A stretch of DNA of 64,000 nucleotides from NCBI RefSeq assembly GCF_001006485.1, contig NZ_JUET01000058.1, forward strand, positions 1 through 64,000, given 5' to 3'. How positions within the stretch are numbered: the first letter of the stretch is position 1; each line of letters begins with the position of its first letter. This DNA is from Tannerella forsythia. Lineage in GTDB: Bacteria > Bacteroidota > Bacteroidia > Bacteroidales > Tannerellaceae. The notes under the pieces are model-generated. The model had not been told where the DNA came from. It did not search any database and was given only the letters and a program-made list of their open reading frames with translations. Positions 42,528-51,729 of this stretch are shown here, piece by piece. The translations under genes and the position numbers were made by a program.

Positions 42528-43262
42528 ATGAATCTGCAGAAAATAACAATCAGATGCTGCGTCTGCTTTTTGATGCTGATCATTACGCATGTGTCGAAGG
42601 CGCATACGATGTGGATCGAATCGTCCTATCAGGGGCATATCGGTCAGGAACAGCAGGTTAAAATCTTTTTCGGCGAGTTTTCGATCGATATGATTACGCC
42701 TGCGCAAAAATGGTTTTCGGATATTGCCGATTGCGAGTTGATGCTTCTTACTCCCGACGGAGCGCGAAGGACGTTGTCGAAAGTTCGGGAAGAGAACTGT
42801 TACACGGCTTCGTTTACTCCCGAGTCCGAAGGGTGGTATCTTGTTTATCTTGAACATCTCGTAAAAGACTTGTATCAAGGAATGCGTATTACGTATCAGG
42901 CACTCTCGTGGGTCAAAGTGGGTAGCCCGACAGGATTACCGGACGTACCGTCGCCTTTCAGTGACGGGAAACTGATCCTTCCTCCACAGACACCTTTTGA
43001 ATTGAATACATCGGCGGAGGTTGCACTTCTTAGAAACAGAGCTCCGGTCGTCTCACAACGTTTTACGCTTACGGCGAACAACGGATGGCGAAAGAGCCTG
43101 CGGAGTGGCAAAGAATCGGGTAAGGCTAGCACGGAACTGATCTTCTCTGCAAAGTATTTATACGAATGGAGCGAAAACATCCCCGTCGGTAACGATGCGG
43201 AGAAAGTGCAGCCCGAACATCGTTCCGATTACGTGAACATGTGCTATTTTTTCAGTTTGTAA
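42528..43262 (+). CDS. DUF4198-like exported protein
   Basis: The product is 244 aa. The signal peptide is cut after SKA, leaving a mature start AHTMWIESS with an N-terminal His, as in DUF4198/NikM-like periplasmic proteins where this His can bind a metal. The mature domain is a beta-sandwich (QQVKIFFGEFSID, SFTPESEGWYLVYLEH), with a second beta-domain to the end. It may take part in nickel, cobalt or other metal handling; the neighbouring CDF exporter is compatible with that. Its promoter carries the shared dyad. Confidence 0.65.
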   Translation: MNLQKITIRCCVCFLMLIITHVSKAHTMWIESSYQGHIGQEQQVKIFFGEFSIDMITPAQKWFSDIADCELMLLTPDGARRTLSKVREENCYTASFTPESEGWYLVYLEHLVKDLYQGMRITYQALSWVKVGSPTGLPDVPSPFSDGKLILPPQTPFELNTSAEVALLRNRAPVVSQRFTLTANNGWRKSLRSGKESGKASTELIFSAKYLYEWSENIPVGNDAEKVQPEHRSDYVNMCYFFSL

Positions 43263-43377
43263 GACTTTGCCCGGACAGTAAATTAAAGATGCACCAGAGC
43301 TGCCGATTGTGAGCAATATATTATATGTATGAACAGGAGGAGGGGATAACGAATAATCATGAACTGATTTGGAGAAA

Positions 43378-44358
43378 ATGACACACGAACATGAAATAAA
43401 AAACAAGATGCACGGGCATCACGCACATGATGACCATCACCATCATCATGCACACCCTGTAAGAGGGCGTAAGCTGTTGTGGGTGACACTGCTGAATTTT
43501 TCGATCACGATTGTGCAGGTGGTCGGAGGAATTCTTTCTAACAGTCTTTCGTTGATTTCCGATGCTGTACACAATTTGGGTGATTCGTCAGCCATCTTTA
43601 TCGCTTTTCTGGCCGGTAAGCATGCTGAAAAACAACCTGACGAACGGAAGACATTCGGTTATAAACGTGTTGAAATTCTCGCGGCGCTTTTCAATGCCGT
43701 CGTGTTGATCGCCATTTGTATCTATTTGTTCTTCGAAGCTTATCAGCGATTTGTGACACCGGAGCCGATTCAAGGGAAAGTGATGCTCTTCGTCGCTGTT
43801 TTCGGTCTGCTGGCAAACCTGATCTCGGTTGTTGTACTGCATAAAGACAAATCACACAATCTGAACGTACGTGCCGCATACTTGCATCTGCTGGGTGATA
43901 CGCTGTCGTCCGTGGCCGTCATTGTCGGAGGAGTGGCCATCTGGATATGGGAGCTGTATTGGCTCGACCCGCTCATCACCGTATTAGTAGGCGTATACAT
44001 TATTCGTCATACATGGTCGATTGTGCGGCAGACAGTCAATATTCTGATGCAGGCTACTCCCGACGGAATAGATGTCAATATGCTGAAACGGAAGGTTGAA
44101 GAATTTCCCGAAGTGGAAAACATGCACCATCTCCATATCTGGCGGATGGATGATGAGCATATCCATCTGGAGGCACACATAAATCTTTGCGAAGATCGTA
44201 TGCTATCCGATGTACAGCAAATCAGAAGACATCTCGAAGCGATGCTGTCCGAAGAATTCGGAATTGGTCATGTAACCCTTCAGTTCGAATATAAAGGATG
44301 CCATGGAGAAGACGGATTGATTCATCAAAGAACACCTGCATGTTCTGCACATACATAG
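43378..44358 (+). CDS. Cation diffusion facilitator (zinc/divalent metal efflux)
   Basis: The product is 326 aa. A His-rich cytosolic N-terminus (HGHHAHDDHHHHHAH) precedes six membrane helices with the metal-site motifs SDAVHNLGD (helix 2) and HLLGDTLSS (helix 5), where the H/D pairs of the zinc type are seen. The cytosolic C-terminal domain contains HHLHIWRMDDEHIHLEAHI, typical of ZitB/CzcD. It exports zinc or a similar metal in exchange for protons. The ATG at 43378 has a GGAG just upstream, preferred over an in-frame TTG at 43369. Confidence 0.93.
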   Translation: MTHEHEIKNKMHGHHAHDDHHHHHAHPVRGRKLLWVTLLNFSITIVQVVGGILSNSLSLISDAVHNLGDSSAIFIAFLAGKHAEKQPDERKTFGYKRVEILAALFNAVVLIAICIYLFFEAYQRFVTPEPIQGKVMLFVAVFGLLANLISVVVLHKDKSHNLNVRAAYLHLLGDTLSSVAVIVGGVAIWIWELYWLDPLITVLVGVYIIRHTWSIVRQTVNILMQATPDGIDVNMLKRKVEEFPEVENMHHLHIWRMDDEHIHLEAHINLCEDRMLSDVQQIRRHLEAMLSEEFGIGHVTLQFEYKGCHGEDGLIHQRTPACSAHT

Positions 44359-44369
44359 AGAAGGAGGGA

Positions 44370-44569
44370 ATCCGCTGCGCTCTTCCCCCCCCCTTGAAGG
44401 GGGGGAGGGGGGATGTTCCTCTGCGCTCGGATACCGTGTACCCGGCATAACCATTGACCATTGACAATTAACAACTGAATTACGTCAGGCTTTCAGCCCT
44501 CCGCTGAAATGCGATGCTTTTTTCCCCAACGCTTCGCATTGGGCTGAATTAATGCGCCCTTTCAGGGCT
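44370..44569. repeat. Composite intergenic repeat, copy 1
   Basis: The parts are a C-run/G-run hairpin (CCCCCCCTTGAAGGGGGGG, around 44386-44407), a CTCGGATACCGTGTACCCGG segment, an ATTGACAATTAACA segment, and an 84-base unit (44486-44569) beginning CAGGCTTTCAGCCCT and ending CCTTTCAGGGCT. All parts recur around 56825-57095, with the G/C-run part inverted. No gene is seen between 44359 and 44656. Confidence 0.7.
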
Positions 44570-44644
44570 TTTACAGCGGTCAGTAAACAATTCAACAACT
44601 AAACATTTTTTCGAATCGTGTATACTATTCTCGGCTTTTTTATC

Positions 44645-44653
44645 TATGTTTGT
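44645..44653 (+). promoter_or_regulatory. -7 element directly before the ribF start
   Basis: TATGTTTGT (TAnnTTTG) ends 3 bases before the ATG at 44657. Transcription would start at or next to the ATG, implying a leaderless mRNA. Confidence 0.45.
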
Positions 44654-44656
44654 GCC

Positions 44657-45592
44657 ATGATCATCATACGCAATGCAGAAGAGAGGCGAGGCAACGCGTG
44701 GGCGGCAACGGTCGGATTTTTCGATGGTGTTCATCAAGGACATCGTTTCCTGATTCATGAACTGCGCCGTCTGGCCGATGAACACGGGCAGACGGCTGCC
44801 GTTTTTACATTTCCGGTGCATCCCCGTATCGTGTTGCAGGCCGATTATCAGCCGAAGCTGTTGAATTCGTTCGATGAAAAATTGAAACGTCTGGCAACGA
44901 CGGAGGCCGACTGCTGCGCAGTACTTGACTTCACACGCGAATTGGCCACTCTCTCGGCGCGTGAGTTTATCGAACAGGTTTTATGGCAACAATGGGGTGT
45001 CCGTACACTGTTAGTGGGGTACGACCATCGTTTCGGGCACAATCGCGAAGAAGGTTTTGAAGCATACGCCGCATACGGCGAAGCATGCGGCATGGAAGTG
45101 CGGAAGGCCACTCCATATCTCCCGTCGGAAGGTGAAGACGCCGTCAGTTCATCGCGGATCAGGCAGTTTCTTGCCGAGTGCCGCGTAGAAGAAGCCGCGC
45201 AGATGTTGACGTATCCGTATCTTCTGAAAGGACATATCGTCGGCGGGCGTCAGATTGGTCGTATGATGGGTTTCCCGACGGCCAACATCGAGGTCGACGA
45301 ACCGTTCAAGGTCTGGCCGGGTAACGGAGTCTATGCCGTGTGGGTACACCTGCGCGGTACTCGCTACAAGGGGATGCTCTCCGTCGGCAACCGCCCGACG
45401 GTCGATGGTCAGTCGCTGACGGTCGAAGTCCATCTGTTGCATTTCTCCGATACGGTCTATGGCGAAGCAATCGAGGTGGAGTTTATTCATTTCATACGTC
45501 GGAACAGGAGATTCAAAGACTTGGAAGCCTTGAAAGAACAGCTTGAGATCGACCGTGAAGAGGTAGATCGTCTGCTGCATTATGAACCATGA
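44657..45592 (+). CDS. ribF: Bifunctional riboflavin kinase / FAD synthetase
   Basis: The product is 311 aa. The N-terminal adenylyltransferase domain has ATVGFFDGVHQGHRFL (18-33) and VGYDHRFGHNREEGF; SSSRIRQFL closes the nucleotide site. The C-terminal riboflavin kinase has GRQIGRMMGFPTANIE and VGNRPTVDG. It converts riboflavin to FMN and FAD. A longer frame exists from a GTG at 44618, but its extra residues are hydrophobic and unlike the family, and a -7 element lies in it, so 44657 is preferred. An M20 peptidase gene follows by 21 bases. Confidence 0.95.
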   Translation: MIIIRNAEERRGNAWAATVGFFDGVHQGHRFLIHELRRLADEHGQTAAVFTFPVHPRIVLQADYQPKLLNSFDEKLKRLATTEADCCAVLDFTRELATLSAREFIEQVLWQQWGVRTLLVGYDHRFGHNREEGFEAYAAYGEACGMEVRKATPYLPSEGEDAVSSSRIRQFLAECRVEEAAQMLTYPYLLKGHIVGGRQIGRMMGFPTANIEVDEPFKVWPGNGVYAVWVHLRGTRYKGMLSVGNRPTVDGQSLTVEVHLLHFSDTVYGEAIEVEFIHFIRRNRRFKDLEALKEQLEIDREEVDRLLHYEP

Positions 45593-45613
45593 CATAACGA
45601 ATCGCGTATTGAA

Positions 45614-46687
45614 ATGGAAATATATTATCAGGCCATAGATTTGCTGAAAGGGATGATCAGACGCCCCTCCTTTAGTCGTGAAGAAAAGGAGGTCGCCGAT
45701 TTCTTACAGTCCGAATGGAAGACTGCGGGGCGCGTCGTGCATCGCAAGGGGAATAACCTCTGGATGACCTCCGGAAGCATTGATCTCTCCAAGCCTACCG
45801 TACTGCTCAATTCGCATATCGATACGGTCAGACCCGTACAGGGCTGGACGAAAGACCCGTTCGCTCCTTGTGAAGACGACGAAACCGAACGCCTCTATGG
45901 TTTGGGCAGCAACGATGCCGGTGCGGGTGTTGTCGCTCTTTATGCGGCATTCAATGAGTTATCGGTGAAGGACCAACCCTATAATCTGATTTTTCTGGCG
46001 TCGGCCGAAGAAGAGGTGTCCGGGCAGGGAGGGGTTGAAAGTGTCCTGCCCGAGTTGCCTCCGATCGCGTTCGGTGTCGTGGGCGAACCAACCGCGATGC
46101 ATCCGGCGATTGCCGAAAAAGGACTGCTTGTGCTCGACTGTGTCAGCCATGGAAGAGCCGGTCATGCTGCCCGAAACGAAGGTGTTAACGCGATCTCCGA
46201 AGCTATGAAAGACATCGCGTGGTTTCATTCGTATACTTTCCCTTGCCGCAGCGACCTGTTGGGGAGCGTAAAGATGAGTGTGACGATGATCGAAGCCGGT
46301 ACACAACACAATGTAGTGCCGGACCGATGCCGGTTTACCGTCGATGTGCGTACCAATGAATTTTATTCCAACCGGGAAGCGCTGAACGAAATACGGGCGC
46401 ATGTCTCTTGCGATGTGACGCCCCGCAGCCTGCGCCTCAACTCGTCGCGCCTTGATGCCGGGCATCCGTTTGTGCAACGTGCCGTGATGCTGGGGAAAGA
46501 ACCGTTCGGGTCTCCCACAATGAGTGATCAGGCCTTGATGCCGTTTCCTACGGTAAAGATCGGGCCGGGTGATTCGGCGCGTTCTCACAGCGCCGACGAG
46601 TACATCGAACTGCCGGAAATACGTGAAGCGATCACTCTTTATGTCCGTTTGTTGGATCAGCTAAATATCACCTCCTTCCCGTGTTAA
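45614..46687 (+). CDS. M20-family metallopeptidase (ArgE/DapE-like deacylase)
   Basis: The product is 357 aa. The two-metal site is clear: His68 in LLNSHIDTVRP, Asp101 in GSNDAGAG, Glu132-Glu134 in SAEEEVSGQGG, and the later GEPT (about 160-163) and a C-terminal His in DSARSHSADEYIEL. The length and GSNDAGAG wording match the Bacteroidota enzymes that deacylate N-acetyl/N-succinyl-ornithine or -citrulline in arginine synthesis, but no arg genes are nearby, so the substrate is uncertain. The next gene starts inside its last codons. Confidence 0.88.
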   Translation: MEIYYQAIDLLKGMIRRPSFSREEKEVADFLQSEWKTAGRVVHRKGNNLWMTSGSIDLSKPTVLLNSHIDTVRPVQGWTKDPFAPCEDDETERLYGLGSNDAGAGVVALYAAFNELSVKDQPYNLIFLASAEEEVSGQGGVESVLPELPPIAFGVVGEPTAMHPAIAEKGLLVLDCVSHGRAGHAARNEGVNAISEAMKDIAWFHSYTFPCRSDLLGSVKMSVTMIEAGTQHNVVPDRCRFTVDVRTNEFYSNREALNEIRAHVSCDVTPRSLRLNSSRLDAGHPFVQRAVMLGKEPFGSPTMSDQALMPFPTVKIGPGDSARSHSADEYIELPEIREAITLYVRLLDQLNITSFPC

Positions 46688-47931
46688 AAAAAATCCTTGC
46701 GACCGTCGGAACGCGCTATGCGATCGCGTTGCTCAACCTGTTGCTTATCCTGATTCACAGCCGGGTGCTGGGTAGGGACGGGATGGGGGTCGTCGGGGTG
46801 ATATATGCTTCGGTCAATCTGGCGGTTATCTTTAACAGTGTCCTCTGTGGCAATACGATCGTCTATTTTATGCATCGGCAGCCTTTCCGTACCGTTTTCT
46901 GGCCGACGTATGTATGGGCTTTTGTCGGGTCGGCGATAGCTTGTGTCTGCATGTCCCTGCTGGGGATGCTCCCCGAAGGTTATGGGTTTATTGTTTACGG
47001 GCTGTCCGTCCTGCTTTCGCTCGTAGCGGCGAATGCTCGTTTCCTGCTGGGTAAAGACCTGATCAAGGCGTTTAATGCGGTTTTTATCATTCAGGGCGGA
47101 TTATTGTTTTTTATCCTCGTCGGCTTCTACTTCGGACTGAACAAGCGCGATGTGTCAGGGTATCTGTGGGGTCTTTTTCTGACGAATCTCATCGCGTGGA
47201 TGGTTAGTCTGGGATTGATGATAAAGCCGTTCTTTCGCGTGCCGCACGAAGCTCGGGTTTCCGGATCGTGGATAAAAGGTGTGAAAGCGATGTTTGTGTA
47301 TGGCCTCTGGAGCAGTGCCGACAATTTGGCCGAAGGACTGACTACGCGCCTGAATTACTTTCTGCTGCAACGGTTTGGCGGATACGGACAAGTCGGGTTA
47401 TTGGATTCGGGTACGAAAATATCCGAAAGTATCTGGCATATCAGTCACGGGGTGAGCTTTATCGCTTACAGTCAGATCGCCCGGACATCGGAGGCCGAAC
47501 GGCAGCGCAGCCTGACGTTGAGACTGTTTAAGTTAACTTACTGTACGCTGATCGTTGCTATGGCACTTGTCCTCTGTCTGCCGGAGTGGGTCTATACGGA
47601 TTATCTGTTTACGCCCGAATTTACGGGAATCCGAAAGGTGATTGTGGCCTTGGCTGTCGGGATTGTTGCCTTCGGCAGTAATCGTATCCTGAGTCATTAC
47701 TTCATTGGGACAGGGCGCGTGCGTGTCAGCGCCATATGTTCGTGTATCGGATTGCTTATACTGCTTATAGCGGGTGGCTTCCTGATTCCTGCTTACGGGG
47801 TAACCGGAGCGGCGCTCTCTTCGAGTATCGCATTTTCGGCCATGCTGCTTTTTTCCATCGTTGTGTTTCTCCGTCTTACTCCAACTCGCCCTGTCGAGTT
47901 ATTGCCGCGCATGCCCCGCATCAAAAAGTAA
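46681..47931 (+). CDS. Oligosaccharide flippase (MOP superfamily)
   Basis: The product is 416 aa with 12 or more hydrophobic helices and no soluble domain, the pattern of Wzx/PST-type flippases that move lipid-linked glycans across the inner membrane. Recognisable parts are the N-terminal YAIALLNLLLILIHSRVLGRDGMG and YGLWSSADNLAEGLTTRLNYFLLQRFGGYGQVGLLDSG. It begins with GTG, 7 bases inside the peptidase gene. No glycosyltransferases are nearby, so the glycan is unknown. Confidence 0.85.
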   Translation: MLKKILATVGTRYAIALLNLLLILIHSRVLGRDGMGVVGVIYASVNLAVIFNSVLCGNTIVYFMHRQPFRTVFWPTYVWAFVGSAIACVCMSLLGMLPEGYGFIVYGLSVLLSLVAANARFLLGKDLIKAFNAVFIIQGGLLFFILVGFYFGLNKRDVSGYLWGLFLTNLIAWMVSLGLMIKPFFRVPHEARVSGSWIKGVKAMFVYGLWSSADNLAEGLTTRLNYFLLQRFGGYGQVGLLDSGTKISESIWHISHGVSFIAYSQIARTSEAERQRSLTLRLFKLTYCTLIVAMALVLCLPEWVYTDYLFTPEFTGIRKVIVALAVGIVAFGSNRILSHYFIGTGRVRVSAICSCIGLLILLIAGGFLIPAYGVTGAALSSSIAFSAMLLFSIVVFLRLTPTRPVELLPRMPRIKK

Positions 47932-47991
47932 TTCTTTACGCAGGGGGTTTCAAGGGAAAAACTTCTTGAATGATGTTTCGCACCGATAGAA

Positions 47992-48636
47992 TCAATAGGC
48001 ACGGAACACAATGACTTTACCTTCCGTTTCCACTTCGAACTGATCGCTCAGCGCCTCGTTCAGTGTGCCTTGCCACCAACGGGTGATGCGTTGTCGGGTT
48101 AGGGGCCAGCGTACGTTGCGGAGGGTTAACGGTTCGCTGTCTACACAAAAAACGGAAATCTGTTGTCCGGTATACGAAGCAAAAGAGGTATGTCCCGTGG
48201 CAGGTGTGAAGATGCCGTAATCTGTGCGCATCTCGACGGTTGCCTTGTCCATATAATCGGCCAGCAGGCTGATGTTGCCGAGCGTGTGGTCTTCACGTTT
48301 CCCCGTGGCGCCGACAATAAGCAGTCGGCGATGTCCCTGCTTGAGGGCATAACGTACCGCTTTCGTCAGGTCATTCGTTTCCTGTTCCGATTCGAGATGT
48401 AGCCTGTCTGCCACCTTGTCGCGCGCCGTCTCGGAGATGGAGTCGCCATCGCCTGCCACGGCCAGCGGCATAAAGCCGGCGCGAAGGAGAGCATCGGCAG
48501 CTCCGTCACAGCAGATGATGCGGTCGCGAAACCGTTCTATCGCCCCATACGCAGCCGGATGGGAAGGAAAATCTCCGGCTGCCACAATGACTGCGTCGGG
48601 AACCGGTGTCATAGGATGTTTATGTGTGAAATTCAT
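47992..48636 (-). CDS. thiN: Thiamine pyrophosphokinase
   Basis: The product is 214 aa. The family blocks are VAAGDFPSH, IICCDGAADALLRAG (about 40-54), AVAGDGDSIS (about 59-68, metal-binding Asp residues), QETNDLTKAVRYAL (about 85-98) and LIVGATGKREDHTLGN (about 105-120); a beta-sandwich C-terminus follows. It transfers pyrophosphate from ATP to thiamine to make thiamine diphosphate. The promoter is overlapped by the divergent one of the Ig-repeat gene. Confidence 0.93.
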   Translation of the reverse strand: MNFTHKHPMTPVPDAVIVAAGDFPSHPAAYGAIERFRDRIICCDGAADALLRAGFMPLAVAGDGDSISETARDKVADRLHLESEQETNDLTKAVRYALKQGHRRLLIVGATGKREDHTLGNISLLADYMDKATVEMRTDYGIFTPATGHTSFASYTGQQISVFCVDSEPLTLRNVRWPLTRQRITRWWQGTLNEALSDQFEVETEGKVIVFRAY

Positions 48637-48658
48637 GAAAATGAGTGTTAAAAACGGT

Positions 48659-48667
48659 GCAAATGTA
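48659..48667 (-). promoter_or_regulatory. -7 element of thiN
   Basis: On the minus strand it reads TACATTTGC (TAnnTTTG), 22 bases before the ATG. It lies back to back with the promoter of the next gene, with only 8 bases between this element and the opposing -33. Confidence 0.5.
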
Positions 48668-48675
48668 AGATATTA

Positions 48676-48708
48676 TTTGGATAGTAAGGGTAAAGTTCTG
48701 ACTTTTGC
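48676..48708 (+). promoter_or_regulatory. Promoter of the first Ig-repeat gene
   Basis: TTTG (48676-48679) and GACTTTTGC (48700-48708) are exactly 20 bases apart, the Bacteroidota -33/-7 layout with one mismatch in the -7 element. It is divergent from, and almost overlapping, the thiN promoter. Confidence 0.5.
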
Positions 48709-48753
48709 AGTTCTATTTCATTGCCGTAATTATACATGCATTTCAAAATAACT

Positions 48754-49866
48754 ATGAAAAGAATGATTCTTTATTTTCTGGCAGCCGTATTTGCGGATGC
48801 AGGGCTTTCTTTTGAGGCTGCCGGACAAGCGAAGCCGGTGCAACAGACAGTCTATTTTCATCAGGACACATTGCGTCTGGTGGTGGGACAGGAAGATTCT
48901 CTGAGAGCAACAGCCGTTCCTGACGCCCCGATTCTTTGGGAGGCACCTGCTGCCATACCTGTCATTGCTTCTATTGCTCCTCCTGCTAATTCAGGTCGTT
49001 ATGGAAAGGTGTATCTGGTCAAAGGCAGAAAAGTAGGTAAGACGAAGGTGATCGTTCAGGTCGGTGCGGCTAAGGATACGTGCTGGGTCTATGTTTCTCC
49101 CAGGATTCTCGTGAAAGAGGTGCGTTTGAATAAAGACACCGTTCGTCTGAAGGCCGGCCGGACTCAAATGCTTCAAGCCGGTATAACTCCGCAGAATGCT
49201 ACCGACCCAACGCTGAATTGGATGAATATGGGGAAAGCTACGGTTACCCCGTCGGCGACGAATCGTACCGAAGCGTTGGTAACCGCCGCTGTCGTGACAG
49301 ACACAACCCTCATCATTGCCGAAGCAAAGGACGGGAGTAAATGTCGCGATACGTGTGTGGTTATTACGCATGTCCCGCTTGACAGTATCCGTCTGAACAA
49401 AGACACCCTGCGTGTGGATATCGGGAGCAAAGATACACTTCGGGCAATGGTGTATCCGAGCCAAGCCACGAACCGTTCACTGAACTGGACGGTCAAAGGA
49501 AAGGCCGAGCTTACTGCATCGTCCGAGACGGATACGGTGGCGCTGATCGCAGCGGCTCTGACTCCCGACACGGCGTATGTCATCGTGGAGGCCAAAGACA
49601 GCAGTGACTGTCGTGATACCTGTGTCGTCATCACCCGTAAACCCGGCGATGACGCTACTGTTGAAGTGAATGATCAGAGTATATATGCCTCCGAAGGGTA
49701 TGTGCATATCCGTTCCGGTAAACCTGTTTCGTTGCGCATTTACACGATTTTGGGGGCGCTGTACCGGCACGAAGAAAGGCTTGTCGGCGACCATGTCATT
49801 GCTTTGCCGCGTGGCCTTTATATCGTCGTTCTGAATCATACCGCTAAAAAAATAATGGTGCGGTAA
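48754..49866 (+). CDS. Surface protein with bacterial Ig-like repeats and T9SS sorting domain
   Basis: The product is 370 aa. A signal peptide (to about 24) and a divergent first Ig-like unit are followed by two clear Big_2-type repeats, each opening LNKDT(V/L)R(L/V) and closing CRDTCVVIT (about 125-205 and 207-290). The C-terminal sorting domain spans the last ~65 residues (SIYASEGYVHIRSGKPVSLRI, then RGLYIVVLNHTAKKIMVR). It is exported and surface-attached. The start is the second ATG, where the signal peptide begins; an in-frame ATG six codons earlier is possible. It is a paralogue of the next gene, 68 bases on. Confidence 0.85.
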   Translation: MKRMILYFLAAVFADAGLSFEAAGQAKPVQQTVYFHQDTLRLVVGQEDSLRATAVPDAPILWEAPAAIPVIASIAPPANSGRYGKVYLVKGRKVGKTKVIVQVGAAKDTCWVYVSPRILVKEVRLNKDTVRLKAGRTQMLQAGITPQNATDPTLNWMNMGKATVTPSATNRTEALVTAAVVTDTTLIIAEAKDGSKCRDTCVVITHVPLDSIRLNKDTLRVDIGSKDTLRAMVYPSQATNRSLNWTVKGKAELTASSETDTVALIAAALTPDTAYVIVEAKDSSDCRDTCVVITRKPGDDATVEVNDQSIYASEGYVHIRSGKPVSLRIYTILGALYRHEERLVGDHVIALPRGLYIVVLNHTAKKIMVR

Positions 49867-49934
49867 GAAAAAACGCAACCTTTTATTCGCTTTGTTTGTT
49901 ACTTTATTACGAATCAAATTAAATAATAAAAGAC

Positions 49935-51557
49935 ATGAAAAGATGTACGCTTTATTTTGGAGCCACCCTTATCTGGGTGATGGCTCTGCTTCCAAGTGAA
50001 GTATGGGGGCAGTCTCCCCAACCCGGATGTGTTCTGACTAAAGACACGATCCGCATCGATGTGGGGCAGTCTGACTCGGTCAAAGTGAATGTCACGCCCA
50101 AAACGGACACTGTGGCGTGGAAATCGAAAAATCCGCTGATAGCAACGGTAAAATATGCCGTATCCGACAGCACGTATGGTAAGATTACCGGAATAAATCC
50201 GGGAGAGACGGAAATTGTGGTGACCTCGCAAAGTAAGGTGAAAGATTCTTGTGTCGTCATTGTTTACCAGCCGGTGACGAGTGTGGAACTGAAGGATAAA
50301 AAAGGCGCTGATATTGAAGAACTCTATATGACGGTCGGCAGTAAAGACACGCTTTATGCAAAGGTCAATCCGTCGGGGGCGAATAAGAAAGTGCGGTTTT
50401 TCAGTCTTTCGGGGCTTGTGACCGTCAATACCTTCGATACCTTGGGCGTGATCACAGCAAAGGGACAGACAGGAAAAGTGAAGATTGTCGTTATTGCCGG
50501 ACATGAAGGCAACTTGAAAACCGACACGTGTCTGGTGCATATTACCAATCCGGTGACGGAAGTTTCTTTTCCGGAGGTTAAAAAAGACACGGTCGTGATG
50601 CATATGCGTCATAAAATGTTGTTGCGTGCCATGGTAAAGCCGGCGAATGCAGATAACACCGATCTGGCTTGGTCGGTAGAAGGCGGGTCGGTAACGGCTA
50701 CCCCCATGGTCGACGATACGAAAGTCGCACGCATTGAATCCGTAGCACCCGGTATCTCGAAGGTGACGGCGATGGCAAAGAACGGAAAGTTTGCCACGTG
50801 CGTCTTTAAGGTGCTCCCCCCCGTAGCGGTAACGGGGTTATCACTCGATAAGGATACGCTTTACATGGCCATCGGAGAACGTGATACGCTGACGGCTAAG
50901 ATTACACCTCACGATGCTTTCAAAAAGAAAGTAAAATGGTCATCGACGAATACCACTTATGCCACGGTGACATCCGAAACGGATACAACGGCTGTCGTAT
51001 CGGCTAAGAAACGTGGGATCGCCCTGATTATTGCCGAATCGTTGGATGGAAGTTTTAAAGACACTTGTTATGTGAGTGTGCTGGAAACGATACCGGTGAA
51101 GGGAATAGATATAGACAGTACCTCCATTGAACTTTCCGTCGGAAAGAAAACGACGCTTCAAGCAACGATTAAGCCGGTCAATGCCACGAATAAGAAAGTG
51201 GTATGGACGAGTGGAAACCCAGCTGTTGTGACGGTCGATTCATGCCACGTGACCGGAGTGGCTTCGGGTGAGACCTGGGTGTATGTCCGGACGGTCGACG
51301 GCGGCTTCAGGGACTCCTGCAAAGTGACGGTTCGTAAAACGAATGCAAGCGAAGATATCGTTGAAAATGTTGATATCTGGAGTTTTGACAACAGCTTACG
51401 CATCCGTACCGATCAATTGCGGCCATTGGCCATTTATACGATTTCAGGTACGCTCTACCGCAAAGAGGATGTAGTCGGCGAGCGTATTATCACGCTGCCT
51501 AAGGGCGTCTACATTGTCGTATTGGGCGATGTGCGCAAAAAAATCTTTGTGCAATAA
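49935..51557 (+). CDS. Surface protein with five Ig-like repeats and T9SS sorting domain
   Basis: The product is 540 aa. After a signal peptide (to about 25) come five Big_2-type units, starting near VLTKDTIRIDVG, VTSVELKDKKG, VTEVSFPEVKKD, VTGLSLDKDTLYMAIG and VKGIDIDSTSIELSVG. Most end in a DSC/DTC-V strand, which would place one Cys per unit. The sorting domain (DNSLRIRTDQ, then KGVYIVVLGDVRKKIFVQ) follows. Ig-repeat proteins of this sort act as surface spacers or adhesins. No catalytic domain is present. A hairpin terminator follows. Confidence 0.87.
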   Translation: MKRCTLYFGATLIWVMALLPSEVWGQSPQPGCVLTKDTIRIDVGQSDSVKVNVTPKTDTVAWKSKNPLIATVKYAVSDSTYGKITGINPGETEIVVTSQSKVKDSCVVIVYQPVTSVELKDKKGADIEELYMTVGSKDTLYAKVNPSGANKKVRFFSLSGLVTVNTFDTLGVITAKGQTGKVKIVVIAGHEGNLKTDTCLVHITNPVTEVSFPEVKKDTVVMHMRHKMLLRAMVKPANADNTDLAWSVEGGSVTATPMVDDTKVARIESVAPGISKVTAMAKNGKFATCVFKVLPPVAVTGLSLDKDTLYMAIGERDTLTAKITPHDAFKKKVKWSSTNTTYATVTSETDTTAVVSAKKRGIALIIAESLDGSFKDTCYVSVLETIPVKGIDIDSTSIELSVGKKTTLQATIKPVNATNKKVVWTSGNPAVVTVDSCHVTGVASGETWVYVRTVDGGFRDSCKVTVRKTNASEDIVENVDIWSFDNSLRIRTDQLRPLAIYTISGTLYRKEDVVGERIITLPKGVYIVVLGDVRKKIFVQ

Positions 51558-51582
51558 GGTTGTACATAGGTTATTTCCGAAA

Positions 51583-51625
51583 GAGCCTGCCGGACGCCAT
51601 AGCCGAGCAGGCTCTTGTTTTTTTG
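51583..51625 (+). terminator. Rho-independent terminator of the Ig-repeat genes
   Basis: GAGCCTGC (51583-51590) and GCAGGCTC (51607-51614) form a perfect 8-bp stem followed by TTGTTTTTTT. It ends the rightward genes; the remainder of the gap to 51729 holds nothing recognisable. Confidence 0.85.
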
Positions 51626-51729
51626 GGGGTGGGCGTCTTCGTGTCTGAATTTTCAAAACGCTCCTATTCACATTCACAAGGTCGTATCTTGCGAGATGAG
51701 GTGTAATGTCCGATGGAACAGCGTTATTT